Positions 1-7,525 of a stretch of 52,504 nucleotides of DNA are shown one piece after another; the first letter of the stretch is position 1, and each line of letters opens with the position of its first letter. The DNA is taken from NCBI GenBank assembly GCA_023390775.1, contig JAEWCF010000020.1, forward strand, positions 1 through 52,504. The letters are read 5' to 3'. A program made the position numbers and the translations under genes. This DNA is from Bacteroidota bacterium. GTDB taxonomy: Bacteria; Bacteroidota; Bacteroidia; Flavobacteriales; Flavobacteriaceae. The notes beneath the pieces were generated by a model. It worked only from the letters and a program-made list of their open reading frames with translations. It ran no database searches and was not told the DNA's origin.

Positions 1-389
1 CCCTTGGTCACCTGGATGCTCTCCACCCAGGTACCAGGCGTGAAAGACAATCCATAGGCCTGGGAGGCCCCGCGCACCGAAGGTATATTTTCCTCGGTGA
101 TCAACAAATAGGGACTCGTGAGGCCCAACATCCTGATTTGCCTGGTGCCGGTAAGCGCGTCGGAGAAATTGACATCGATGGACGGGTTGGTCTCAAAGCT
201 TTCGGCGAGGTTGCAGCAGGCGGCCTTCAAAAGTTCCTTGCTGGTCATGGTGGCCGTATTGGCGGTGACCGAATAGGATTTGCGGATACCCTTGGAATTG
301 GTCTTTACCTGAATTTCCTGTAATGTATCCTGAGCTGAAATCGACATCGACGCCATGATGAGCATCAATGCCAGAAATGATTTATGCAT
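1..389 (-). CDS. TonB-dependent receptor, N-terminal part (cut by window edge)
   Basis: Reading leftwards from an ATG at 389 gives 129 codons with no stop before the window ends, so the gene is only partly present. The product begins with a signal peptide (MHKSFLALMLIMASMSISAQ) and runs into a plug-domain-like segment, with QEIQVKTNSKGIRKSYSVTA followed by a KELLKAACCNLAESFETNP stretch and an RQIRMLGL motif typical of outer-membrane TonB-dependent receptors. The family imports ligands such as metal chelates across the outer membrane with energy from TonB. No CarboxypepD_reg-like domain precedes the plug in the visible part. The neighbour at 439-852 is a HYC_CC_PP protein, a common partner of this receptor subgroup, and the CC within the plug is typical of it. 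A link to metals is inference; the substrate cannot be read from this fragment. Confidence 0.88.
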   Translation of the reverse strand, partial: MHKSFLALMLIMASMSISAQDTLQEIQVKTNSKGIRKSYSVTANTATMTSKELLKAACCNLAESFETNPSIDVNFSDALTGTRQIRMLGLTSPYLLITEENIPSVRGASQAYGLSFTPGTWVESIQVTK

Positions 390-438
390 AAGTCGATTTA
401 TTGTTTTTTAAACTGGTTATCAGAAAAAAAACAATGAA

Positions 439-852
439 TCAGGCGTAGAAAATAAGTTGCTTGTAGAGTTTGAAAAGTGGGGGCGCATGCGGCGTATAGC
501 GGTAGGTGCGCCGTTTTTCGACAACCGGGAGATCATGGGCCGCGAAAAGGGAAACCGCCTCAACGGGTTCGACGTACGGAGCGTCAAGATCGAGGAAGAA
601 CGATTTGACCACCACCTCGGGCTGGTCCTGCATGTCGACTACCTTGTCACTGCAACAAGCCTTGTGGTCTTTGGCGGCCTTCGCGCAGCACGCTTTCGGC
701 TCTGCCGGCTTCTCGCAAGCCTCGGTAGGCGCGGCGCCTATGGAAACCGATGCGATCTTCTCACCGCAATAATGCACATTGAATGCAAAACCTCCATTGC
801 ACACCAGGAGCAGGCACGCAAGCAACATAGAGGTGAATTTTTGCATTTTCAT
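439..852 (-). CDS. HYC_CC_PP family small secreted cysteine-rich protein
   Basis: The 137-residue product has an N-terminal hydrophobic signal segment (about residues 6-24) followed by the signature elements of the Bacteroidota HYC_CC_PP family: HYC at 27-29, CC pairs at 55-56 and 66-67, and PP at 124-125, close to the C terminus. The cysteine-rich middle is lysine-rich and could bind a soft metal such as copper; that role is inference, since no function is established for the family as far as I know. The gene lies about 50 bases upstream of the TonB-dependent receptor on the same strand, so the two are probably co-transcribed. ATG codons at 852 and 846 are both possible starts; the longer form is given. 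Confidence 0.85.
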   Translation of the reverse strand: MKMQKFTSMLLACLLLVCNGGFAFNVHYCGEKIASVSIGAAPTEACEKPAEPKACCAKAAKDHKACCSDKVVDMQDQPEVVVKSFFLDLDAPYVEPVEAVSLFAAHDLPVVEKRRTYRYTPHAPPLFKLYKQLIFYA

Positions 853-903
853 GCAGCAAAACTAAGAAATTTCACCGGCAGAACTCCAAATTATATCTTA
901 AAA

Positions 904-2259
904 TCAAAGGTTTAAACGTTCCCCCTTCTGCACCGCCGAAACATCATACCCGAATTCTTTCCCGATAGCCTCGGCCAGGGCGCGTGATGCCTGAGGCTCT
1001 CCGTGCACCAGCCGCACCGTTGAACCCGAAATCTTTACTCTCGAAAGCCACTTCAATAAATCCCCTTGATCCCCGTGTGCCGAAAGCCCTTCGATCTGGA
1101 CGACATTCGCCCGTACGGGATAATATTTTCCCCGTATTTTGATCTGATCTTCCCCTTCCAGCAATTGCCGGCCCCTCGTGCCTTCGGCCTGGAAACCGAT
1201 CATCACGATGCAGGTTTTGGGATTGTCAAGGTAATGTTCCAAGTAGGAAAGTACACGGCCACCCGTAAGCATGCCGCTTGCCGCGATGACGACCTTGGGT
1301 TGCGGATCGAAAATGGTTTCGATCGTTTCACTGTACGCCATATTGGCGATGAAAAGATCGCACATTCCCCGGAATTCCTCGGGATTGAGTTTGTGCCACC
1401 TCCTATGGTTGGCCATGATCGCCAGCATATCGGCACCCATGGGAGTATCGAGAACGAAAGGCACATCGGGTAACCGGTCTTCCATCCTGAGTTTCCAGAG
1501 CAGGTACATCAGCGTCTGCGCCCGTCCTACCGCAAAACCGGGAATGATGACCGTTCCCCCGGCCCGAAGCGCATTCCCCACTACGGCCTCCAACAGGATC
1601 AAAGGGTCCTCCTCCGGATGAAGGCGGTCGCCATACGTGCTTTCCATAATGACAGCATCGGCCGGGGCGGGAACCTCGGGGGCCAGCATCAGCGGATCGT
1701 CATCCTGGCCAATGTCGCCGGAAAACACCACCGTCCTGCCACCGGCACTCAAAAGGATGCTGCAGGCGCCCATAATATGCCCCGAGTTCGTAAAGACAGC
1801 ATAAGCATCGTTGGTCAGGCGCACTTTTATTTCTGGATCGACCGCTTTAAGCATCGGGAAAATGCGGCGGGCGTCCTCAAGCCGGTACAGGGGACGCGCC
1901 GGATGATGACGGGAATATTCTCCACGATTGGCCATTTCGGCTTCCTCTTCCTGGATCTTCGCGCTATCCTCAAGAATCAGTTTCACGATTTCCTTTGTGG
2001 GTGCCGAACAGAAGATATCGCCGCGAAAACCTTCCGAAACCAGCTTGGGAAGAAGCCCGCAGTGATCCAGATGCCCATGCGTGAGCAAAACGCAGTCGAT
2101 GGAGGCCGGGTCGAACGCAAAGGGTTCGCGGTTGCGCAGCCGAAGCTCCTTCAGGCCCTGGAACATTCCGCAATCCACCAAAAGGCGGAGGTTATCGGCC
2201 TCCACCAACGTGAGCGATCCGGTAACCGTACCGGCAGCCCCCAAAAATGTAATCTTCAT
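904..2259 (-). CDS. Metallo-beta-lactamase fold / beta-CASP ribonuclease-like protein
   Basis: The 451-residue product has the complete MBL-plus-beta-CASP layout. Motif 2 is HGHLDH at residues 61-66, followed by NSGHIMGA (motif 3), SGDIGQDDDP (motif 4), an ASGMLTGGR beta-CASP segment and a C-terminal LSAHGDQ motif of the RNA-specificity region. Related proteins (CPSF-73/YSH1-like and bacterial homologues) are zinc-dependent nucleases acting on RNA or occasionally DNA in the cytoplasm. Length and motifs argue for an intact enzyme. Its start overlaps the stop of the ATP-cone nuclease gene by four bases (ATGA, 2256-2259), implying translational coupling. It is the last gene of a leftward operon that begins with xrtF. 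The true substrate is unknown; a general mRNA-processing role, as for RNase J, is possible but unproven. Confidence 0.9.
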   Translation of the reverse strand: MKITFLGAAGTVTGSLTLVEADNLRLLVDCGMFQGLKELRLRNREPFAFDPASIDCVLLTHGHLDHCGLLPKLVSEGFRGDIFCSAPTKEIVKLILEDSAKIQEEEAEMANRGEYSRHHPARPLYRLEDARRIFPMLKAVDPEIKVRLTNDAYAVFTNSGHIMGACSILLSAGGRTVVFSGDIGQDDDPLMLAPEVPAPADAVIMESTYGDRLHPEEDPLILLEAVVGNALRAGGTVIIPGFAVGRAQTLMYLLWKLRMEDRLPDVPFVLDTPMGADMLAIMANHRRWHKLNPEEFRGMCDLFIANMAYSETIETIFDPQPKVVIAASGMLTGGRVLSYLEHYLDNPKTCIVMIGFQAEGTRGRQLLEGEDQIKIRGKYYPVRANVVQIEGLSAHGDQGDLLKWLSRVKISGSTVRLVHGEPQASRALAEAIGKEFGYDVSAVQKGERLNL

Positions 2260-3089
2260 CTCGTTCCGTGTTTTAGTGCCGATGCCTCTTCCAATATTCT
2301 CTGTATGCGGCCGGGGGGCATCTCCAAGTGTTCAAGGGCACCGCTCTCGGCCGAAAGCTCGCGCGCCAAAATGAAATCGCTCCTTAGCAGGAATTCCTTT
2401 TCGGCCATCGTGAGCGTCGTCATTGCGGTCACGGGATACAGGTTTCGGCCATCGTTCATCGACCGCAAATTTTTTCCGGGCGGATAATCCCAACTCAGTA
2501 CCTCGAGCCCGCTGCATCCGGCAAAGGCGATCGCATCGGCAGTAAACCGGTTGTTGGTCACGATCCTGCACGAAGATATATGATCCTCATCGCCGAAGAT
2601 CTTGTGCGGACGGGACTTGAGGTCGTTATAACGCGAAAGGATATACATCGGAACCTTTACATCCGAAGCGCTTTCCCTTCTCGAATGGAATTTGCACTCG
2701 ACGATGCCGATTCCATCATTCCCCTGCAACGCGACATCGATCTCGTGGGAAACGCAACGGCCCTGCAAAGTGATGTTGGTTCGGGTTGAATAGCCGTGAT
2801 CGGCAAAAATGCGGCCGACGTACTTTTCAAAGTAAAAACCTGCAGGGCCCAGGAGCCTGATCGCCTCGCGCAGGTTGTACCGCGCCGCCGATGCCGCCGA
2901 ACTCCCCTTCAGCATCCTGAAAGCCGTTTTGTAGATCTGCCTGGTCGACATGTTTGGGCGGAGTTGCGCCTGTATGGCCGAGACAATGTCTTCCACGAGG
3001 CCCTGGCCGGCACCGGAGCGCAACATCGATTGCCGAAGCTTCCCGGCATCGAACGCCTCCAATTCCCCCGAGTGTTTGCGTATTTTCAT
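2256..3089 (-). CDS. ATP-cone domain fused to a PD-(D/E)XK (Mrr-like) nuclease domain
   Basis: The 277-residue product starts with an ATP-cone-like module (about residues 1-88: MKIRKHSGELEAF, then a helical bundle), the nucleotide-sensing fold of NrdR and ribonucleotide reductases. A restriction-endonuclase-like core follows, with HEID at 115-118 and VECKF at 130-134. This matches the PD-(D/E)XK pattern with D118, E131 and K133 as likely catalytic residues, and a later LSWDYP strand as in Mrr-type enzymes. The last ~50 residues form a helical tail. The gene overlaps both neighbours by four bases (ATGA at 3086-3089 and 2256-2259). The implied activity is a nuclease controlled by ATP or dATP; that is inference from domain composition. 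There is no methyltransferase nearby, so an ordinary restriction system is unlikely. Confidence 0.82.
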   Translation of the reverse strand: MKIRKHSGELEAFDAGKLRQSMLRSGAGQGLVEDIVSAIQAQLRPNMSTRQIYKTAFRMLKGSSAASAARYNLREAIRLLGPAGFYFEKYVGRIFADHGYSTRTNITLQGRCVSHEIDVALQGNDGIGIVECKFHSRRESASDVKVPMYILSRYNDLKSRPHKIFGDEDHISSCRIVTNNRFTADAIAFAGCSGLEVLSWDYPPGKNLRSMNDGRNLYPVTAMTTLTMAEKEFLLRSDFILARELSAESGALEHLEMPPGRIQRILEEASALKHGTR

Positions 3090-3523
3090 TTCGAAAGCCT
3101 GTTCTGGTATATGAATGCCGGGATAAACAAGAGCAGGAGCAGCGGCTGGATCAGGAACCTGCGGACGTAAAAGAGCGCCATTTTTTCTTGAGGCGCGTAT
3201 TGGGCCAACAGGAAAAATGCGAGGCAGAGCACGGCAAAAAACAACAGGTAGAGCACCGCTGCAAAGACCATTTGGGGCCTGGACCTGAAAATGGCGTACA
3301 GGATCGCAAGCGATATTGCCGTGTTTATCCAGTACCTCAAAAAGAAGTTGGCCATCAATCGGAAAGCGTCATATTCCGGTATCGGGACCGAATAAAAATC
3401 CCGCGCGAAATAGCTGCGGAACGGGTCGTAGAACAACCATTCAAAATACCGCACGAGTGCCAATGCCGTCACCAGGCCGATCAGCGGCAAAACGGCCCGG
3501 CGGAAATTACCGGCGGCGCGCAT
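3086..3523 (-). CDS. Exosortase F system-associated membrane protein
   Basis: A 145-residue protein with about four hydrophobic helices, lying directly downstream of xrtF. The ATG at 3523 is chosen (MRAAGNFRRAVLPLIGL) because the extra residues of a longer reading frame are arginine- and serine-rich and simply cover the xrtF 3' end. It overlaps xrtF by 17 bases and the next gene by four. Position, length and topology match the protein that accompanies XrtF in Flavobacteriaceae; its exact job in exosortase-mediated processing is not known. No catalytic motif is evident. It probably sits in the inner membrane with XrtF. Confidence 0.8.
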   Translation of the reverse strand: MRAAGNFRRAVLPLIGLVTALALVRYFEWLFYDPFRSYFARDFYSVPIPEYDAFRLMANFFLRYWINTAISLAILYAIFRSRPQMVFAAVLYLLFFAVLCLAFFLLAQYAPQEKMALFYVRRFLIQPLLLLLFIPAFIYQNRLSK

Positions 3524-4049
3524 GATTGGAAAATTTGTTGACCCAGACCACCCACAGCAAGAATACGACGCTGTAGATCGCCAGCGGGAAGACCACGCCA
3601 TGAAGGAGGTGTTCTTGGTCAGGCCAGTAAAAAAGGGCGGCGCAAAGCAAGGCGATCCGCACTATGTTCAAAAGGTAAATAACGATCACCCCGCCGAGGA
3701 TAAAGAGCCCGGTGGCAATGAACTTTCCCGCGAACGCCACGACAAACGAAGCAAAGAGGATCATGACGCTCACAGCGTTGCAGCCCTCGACGATCCTGGC
3801 CACGTACCTGTTGTAATACGTGAGCCTGACCCAGGGCTTGCCGGGTTCGGGGATGACCTGTGAATTTGCGCCCATCATCCCGATGGCGCCCTGAGATTGC
3901 CGGGCTACCGCAAAGGTGACTGGATCCACGCTTCCCCGAAATTCGTATGGCCGTAAATACACGGTGTACAGTACAGTCAAAAGCGCGTAGGTGCCAAAAA
4001 ATTTCGCAAGGAAAATCAGGAACGGACGATAGGCCTTGAACAGTTGCAC
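3507..4049 (-). CDS. xrtF: Exosortase family protein XrtF
   Basis: An inner-membrane cysteine transpeptidase/protease of the exosortase/archaeosortase superfamily, thought to recognise and process C-terminal sorting signals of exported proteins. The 180-residue product has several membrane helices. The three expected catalytic residues are visible: Cys in RIVEGCNAVSVM, Arg in NIVRIALL, and His in HLLHGVVFP. The only in-frame start near a TAnnTTTG box is a GTG at 4049 (GTG CAA CTG); an in-frame stop lies four codons upstream. It is the first gene of a four-gene leftward operon. No PEP-CTERM-like substrate is seen in this window. Confidence 0.88.
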   Translation of the reverse strand: MQLFKAYRPFLIFLAKFFGTYALLTVLYTVYLRPYEFRGSVDPVTFAVARQSQGAIGMMGANSQVIPEPGKPWVRLTYYNRYVARIVEGCNAVSVMILFASFVVAFAGKFIATGLFILGGVIVIYLLNIVRIALLCAALFYWPDQEHLLHGVVFPLAIYSVVFLLWVVWVNKFSNHARRR

Positions 4050-4062
4050 GGTTCTTTTTTAA

Positions 4063-4070
4063 CAAAGCTA
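4063..4070 (-). promoter_or_regulatory. Promoter -7 box of xrtF operon
   Basis: Minus-strand TAGCTTTG matches the Bacteroidota TAnnTTTG -7 consensus exactly. A transcript would start about ten bases before the GTG codon, giving a very short leader. It lies back to back with the plus-strand box at 4097-4104. Confidence 0.6.
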
Positions 4071-4096
4071 TATAATTTTAAGGTGGCTTATTAAAG

Positions 4097-4104
4097 TACT
4101 TTTG
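4097..4104 (+). promoter_or_regulatory. Promoter -7 box of GAF-domain gene
   Basis: TACTTTTG is an exact TAnnTTTG match 17 bases before the ATG at 4121, so the leader is about ten bases. Confidence 0.6.
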
Positions 4105-4120
4105 TAAAAAATCTCCACCC

Positions 4121-4588
4121 ATGACCTTTGAAGAACTCAAGCCCAAAGTCAACGACATCATCACCAATGTCAACACGCTGAGGGACGAGAAATTGCAGAA
4201 AATCTGCCATCTCCTGCATGATAATATCGATTATTATGACTGGGTTGGATTCTATTTCCGCAATGGGGACAAGGAGGAGCTTGTGCTGGGCCCTTACGTG
4301 GGCGAGGCGACCGATCATACCGTCATCCCTTTTGGGAAAGGCATTTGCGGCCAGGTGGCGGTCTCCAATAAGAATTTTGTCGTGCCGGACGTCAGCGCCC
4401 AGGACAATTACATCGCGTGCAGCCTGACGGTAAAATCTGAAATCGTGGTGCCGTTGTTTGTGGGCGGCAAAAACATCGGCCAGATCGACATCGATTCGGA
4501 TGTCATCGATGCCTTCAGCGAAGCGGACGAACGATTCCTCGAATACGTCAACGCCGAGGTGTCGACCCTCTTTTCCGCATCCGAATAA
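4121..4588 (+). CDS. GAF-domain protein, free methionine-(R)-sulfoxide reductase-like
   Basis: A 155-residue single-domain cytoplasmic protein of the fRMsr (YebR) group, which reduces free L-methionine-(R)-sulfoxide with thioredoxin. Characteristic segments are YDWVGFYF (39-46), PFGKGICGQVA with C76, NYIACS with C100, and KSEIVVPL. The family has three relevant cysteines; two are here (C76, C100), while the one expected ten residues before C76 is replaced by histidine (H66). C100 corresponds to the catalytic Cys of E. coli fRMsr by my recollection of the alignment, so activity is still plausible. It is transcribed alone, divergent from xrtF, with rpsO following after a separate promoter. Confidence 0.85.
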   Translation: MTFEELKPKVNDIITNVNTLRDEKLQKICHLLHDNIDYYDWVGFYFRNGDKEELVLGPYVGEATDHTVIPFGKGICGQVAVSNKNFVVPDVSAQDNYIACSLTVKSEIVVPLFVGGKNIGQIDIDSDVIDAFSEADERFLEYVNAEVSTLFSASE

Positions 4589-4625
4589 TTTCGGAACCAT
4601 TCCTTGCACCTTTTAAAAATAAGCG

Positions 4626-4633
4626 TATCTTTG
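4626..4633 (+). promoter_or_regulatory. Promoter -7 box of rpsO
   Basis: TATCTTTG is an exact match to TAnnTTTG, 53 bases before the rpsO ATG, leaving a leader of roughly 50 bases. S15 often regulates its own translation through the leader, but no specific structure was established here. Confidence 0.6.
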
Positions 4634-4686
4634 CGCCCGTATCCGAAAACCGGATGCTACATAAAAATCATTTAAAGAATATTGGC

Positions 4687-4956
4687 ATGTACTTGACTAA
4701 AGAAGTAAAGCAGGAGATTTTCGCCAAGCACGGCGGTTCTGCGACCAACACGGGTTCGGCTGAAGGCCAGATCGCCCTGTTCACACACCGGATCAACCAT
4801 TTGACGGAGCACCTGAAGAAAAACCGACACGACTTCAACACCGAGCGTTCGCTTGTGAAGCTGGTAGGAAAAAGGCGCTCGCTGCTCGATTACCTGAAGA
4901 AGACCGAGATCAACAGGTATCGTGAAATCATCAAGGAATTGAATATCAGGAAATAA
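4687..4956 (+). CDS. rpsO: 30S ribosomal protein S15
   Basis: The 89-residue product has exactly the family length when started at the ATG at 4687 (MYLTKEVKQEIF). An upstream in-frame ATG at 4654 would add 11 residues absent from the family. Conserved S15 features are GSAEGQIALFTHRINHLTEHL and the basic helix with LVGKRRSLLDYLKK, which binds 16S rRNA in the platform of the small subunit. It is followed by a terminator-like hairpin and then pnp, the classical rpsO-pnp arrangement. Confidence 0.97.
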   Translation: MYLTKEVKQEIFAKHGGSATNTGSAEGQIALFTHRINHLTEHLKKNRHDFNTERSLVKLVGKRRSLLDYLKKTEINRYREIIKELNIRK

Positions 4957-4964
4957 TCAATGCT

Positions 4965-4990
4965 AAAGAGGTGCCGACGCGCCTCTTTTT
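4965..4990 (+). terminator. Hairpin with T-run between rpsO and pnp
   Basis: AAAGAGGTGC and GCGCCTCTTT form a ten-pair stem (one G-T pair) with a four-base loop, followed by T-rich sequence. It could terminate most rpsO transcripts or act as a processing point before pnp. Confidence 0.75.
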
Positions 4991-5086
4991 GTTTTACATA
5001 TTTTGCAGAAAAAGTTTGGTTTTTCATTGGGCAACTACAACAACAACACAACAACCACCCATTGTTTAATCAAGAATTAGGATTTT

Positions 5087-7414
5087 ATGATTCCAAATGT
5101 CAAAAAGGAAGTCATCGATCTGGGAGATGGACGAAGCATCTCGATCGAGACAGGCAAACTTGCCAAGCAGGCCGACGGTTCGGTGGTTGTCCAGATGGGC
5201 GACTGCATGCTGCTCGCCACCGTGGTATCGGCGCGTAAATCGGCACCCGGCATTGATTTTTTACCCCTCACGGTAGATTACCGCGAGAAATTTGCCGCAG
5301 CGGGACGGTTCCCGGGCGGATTCTTTAAAAGGGAGGCGCGCCCGAGCGATGCCGAGATCCTCACCATGAGGCTCGTTGACCGCGTGTTGCGCCCGCTTTT
5401 CCCGGATGATTACCACGCGGAAACGCAGGTGATGATCCAGTTGATGTCTCACGACGAAAACGTCATGCCCGATTCATTGGCGGGACTTGCCGCCTCTTCG
5501 GCGTTGGCTTTGTCCGACATTCCGTTCGAGACCCTGATTTCCGAAGTACGCGTGGGCCGTATCGATGGACAATTCATCGTCAACCCAAGCCGTGAGCAAT
5601 TGCAGAATTCCGACATCGACATGATGATCGGCGCTTCAAAGGATTCGATCGCGATGGTCGAGGGCGAGATGCGCGAGATCTCGGAGAAGGACATGGTCGA
5701 GGCCATCAAATTTGCGCACGAAGCCATCAAGCAGCAAATCGCCGCACAGGAAAGGCTTCAGTCGGCCGTTGGCAAGAAGGAGATCCGTGAATATGACATG
5801 GATCGCCAGGACGACGATATCAAAGCCAAAGTATTCGAACTCTCATACGACAAGTTCTATGAAGTTGCGAAATCGGCATCGGCCAAACACGAGCGTTCGG
5901 AGAAATTCAGCGAGATCAAGGAAGAGGTCAAGGCCGCTTTCACCGATGAGGAATTGCTCGAGAACGCTGACCTGATCAGCCGTTACCTTTACAAGTCGCA
6001 GAAAGAGGCCGTACGCAACGTCGTATTGGATCTTGGCGTAAGGCTCGACGGGCGCAAGACCACCGACATCCGCCCCATCTGGTGCGAAGTCGATTACCTG
6101 CCGCGCGTCCACGGTTCGGCGGTATTTACACGGGGTGAGACACAGGCATTGGCGACGGTAACTTTGGGAACCTCACGCGAGGCCAACCAGATCGATTCGC
6201 CATCGGAACAGGGAGAGGAAACTTTCTACCTGCATTATAATTTCCCACCATTCTCAACCGGTGAAGCCAAGCCTTTGCGCGGGACTTCACGCCGTGAGGT
6301 CGGACACGGAAACCTGGCACAGCGCGCGCTCAAGAACATGATTCCCGCAGAGAACCCGTACACCATCCGCGTAGTTTCGGAAGTACTGGAATCAAACGGT
6401 TCATCATCGATGGCAACAGTTTGCGCCGGAACGCTCGCCCTTATGGATGCGGGTATCCAGATGACCAAGCCGGTTTCGGGTATCGCGATGGGACTTATCT
6501 CAGATTCTAAGACAGGCCGCTGGGCGGTACTTTCGGATATTTTGGGAGACGAAGACCACCTCGGCGACATGGACTTTAAGGTAACCGGTACCAAGGACGG
6601 CATCACCGCTTGCCAGATGGACATCAAGATTGACGGGCTCGCCTATGACATCATGGAACAGGCGCTCGATCAGGCTCGTGCGGGAAGGCTGCACATCCTC
6701 GAAAAACTTATCGAGACGCAGGCCGCACCGCGCGAGGACGTGAAGAAATTCGCACCTAAGATCGTCAAGACATCAATCCCGGGAGCTTTCATCGGAGCGC
6801 TTATCGGGCCTGGCGGAAAGGTCATCCAGGAACTCCAGAAACTCACCGGTACGACCATCGTCATCAACGAGGTCAACGAGATCGGCGAAGTGGAGATCCT
6901 TGGAAGCCCCGACGGCATCCAGCAGGTCATGGACAAGATCGAATCGATCATCTTCAAACCGACCGTCGGCGAGACTTACGAAGTGCGCGTGATCAAGCTG
7001 CTCGATTTTGGAGCTGTTGTCGAATATACCCAGGCGCCTGGCAACGAAGTGTTGCTGCACGTGTCGGAACTGGCATGGGAGCGCACCGAAAACGTGACCG
7101 ACGTCGTGAACATGGGAGACGTGTTCAATGTGAAATACATCGGGATCGACCCTAAAACGAGGAAAGAGAAAGTGTCCAGGAAGGCGCTTCTTCCACGCCC
7201 TCCGAGGGACGAGAACGCACCGCCGCGCGAAGACCGTGGCCCACGGCGCGACGACAGGCGTGATGGCCGACGCGATGACCGCCGCGATGGTCGCCGTGAC
7301 GACAGGCGTGATGACAGGCGTGACCGTCCCCGTGACGACCGCCGCGAGGACCGCCCAAGGGAGGAACGACCGGCTCAGGACCGTTCCGAGGGCACCGAAG
7401 AATCACAAGGTTAA
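5087..7414 (+). CDS. pnp: Polyribonucleotide nucleotidyltransferase (PNPase)
   Basis: PNPase degrades RNA 3'-to-5' with phosphate and is part of mRNA turnover. The 775-residue product has two RNase PH-like domains (DFLPLTVDYREKFAAAGRFP in the first; HGSAVFTRGETQALATVTLG in the second), the helical linker, then a KH domain (IPGAFIGALIGPGGKVI) and an S1 domain ending near residue 710. It ends in an unusual Arg/Asp-rich low-complexity tail of about 65 residues (see repeat at 7230-7380), longer than in the E. coli enzyme. The ATG at 5087 gives a standard PNPase N terminus. A strong terminator follows. Confidence 0.97.
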   Translation: MIPNVKKEVIDLGDGRSISIETGKLAKQADGSVVVQMGDCMLLATVVSARKSAPGIDFLPLTVDYREKFAAAGRFPGGFFKREARPSDAEILTMRLVDRVLRPLFPDDYHAETQVMIQLMSHDENVMPDSLAGLAASSALALSDIPFETLISEVRVGRIDGQFIVNPSREQLQNSDIDMMIGASKDSIAMVEGEMREISEKDMVEAIKFAHEAIKQQIAAQERLQSAVGKKEIREYDMDRQDDDIKAKVFELSYDKFYEVAKSASAKHERSEKFSEIKEEVKAAFTDEELLENADLISRYLYKSQKEAVRNVVLDLGVRLDGRKTTDIRPIWCEVDYLPRVHGSAVFTRGETQALATVTLGTSREANQIDSPSEQGEETFYLHYNFPPFSTGEAKPLRGTSRREVGHGNLAQRALKNMIPAENPYTIRVVSEVLESNGSSSMATVCAGTLALMDAGIQMTKPVSGIAMGLISDSKTGRWAVLSDILGDEDHLGDMDFKVTGTKDGITACQMDIKIDGLAYDIMEQALDQARAGRLHILEKLIETQAAPREDVKKFAPKIVKTSIPGAFIGALIGPGGKVIQELQKLTGTTIVINEVNEIGEVEILGSPDGIQQVMDKIESIIFKPTVGETYEVRVIKLLDFGAVVEYTQAPGNEVLLHVSELAWERTENVTDVVNMGDVFNVKYIGIDPKTRKEKVSRKALLPRPPRDENAPPREDRGPRRDDRRDGRRDDRRDGRRDDRRDDRRDRPRDDRREDRPREERPAQDRSEGTEESQG
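7230..7380 (+). repeat. Imperfect tandem repeat encoding Arg/Asp tail of PNPase
   Basis: Short GAC/CGC-rich units repeat in frame and encode iterations of DDRRDGRR- and DDRRDDRR-like segments, then a PRDDRREDRPREERP stretch. The unit is about 12-15 bases and imperfect, which suggests growth by slippage. It forms the C-terminal tail beyond the S1 domain. Confidence 0.8.
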
Positions 7415-7421
7415 TTTAAAC

Positions 7422-7450
7422 AAAACCCCGACCGAGAGGCCGGGGTTTTT
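7422..7450 (+). terminator. Rho-independent terminator of pnp
   Basis: AAAACCCCG pairs with CGGGGTTTT across a ten-base loop, with more T residues following; it starts eight bases after the pnp stop codon. Confidence 0.9.
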
Positions 7451-7525
7451 CTTTTACGAGTTGTAGGATAATCTCTAAAAAATATTTAAGTTAGCATTTC
7501 ATTAACTATTTTATAACCGCGTTTC

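Noticed and set aside
457..915. Plus-strand reading frame of 152 codons at the start of the window
   Set aside because: It is the antisense shadow of the HYC_CC_PP gene, whose signature residues, signal peptide and context are convincing.
1618..2487. Plus-strand frame of 289 codons across the MBL and ATP-cone genes
   Set aside because: It spans the junction of two well-supported minus-strand genes, is low in any recognisable motif and has no promoter box.
2256..3089. Classical restriction-modification system
   Set aside because: A nuclease fold is present but no methyltransferase or specificity gene lies nearby, and the ATP-cone points to another control mode.
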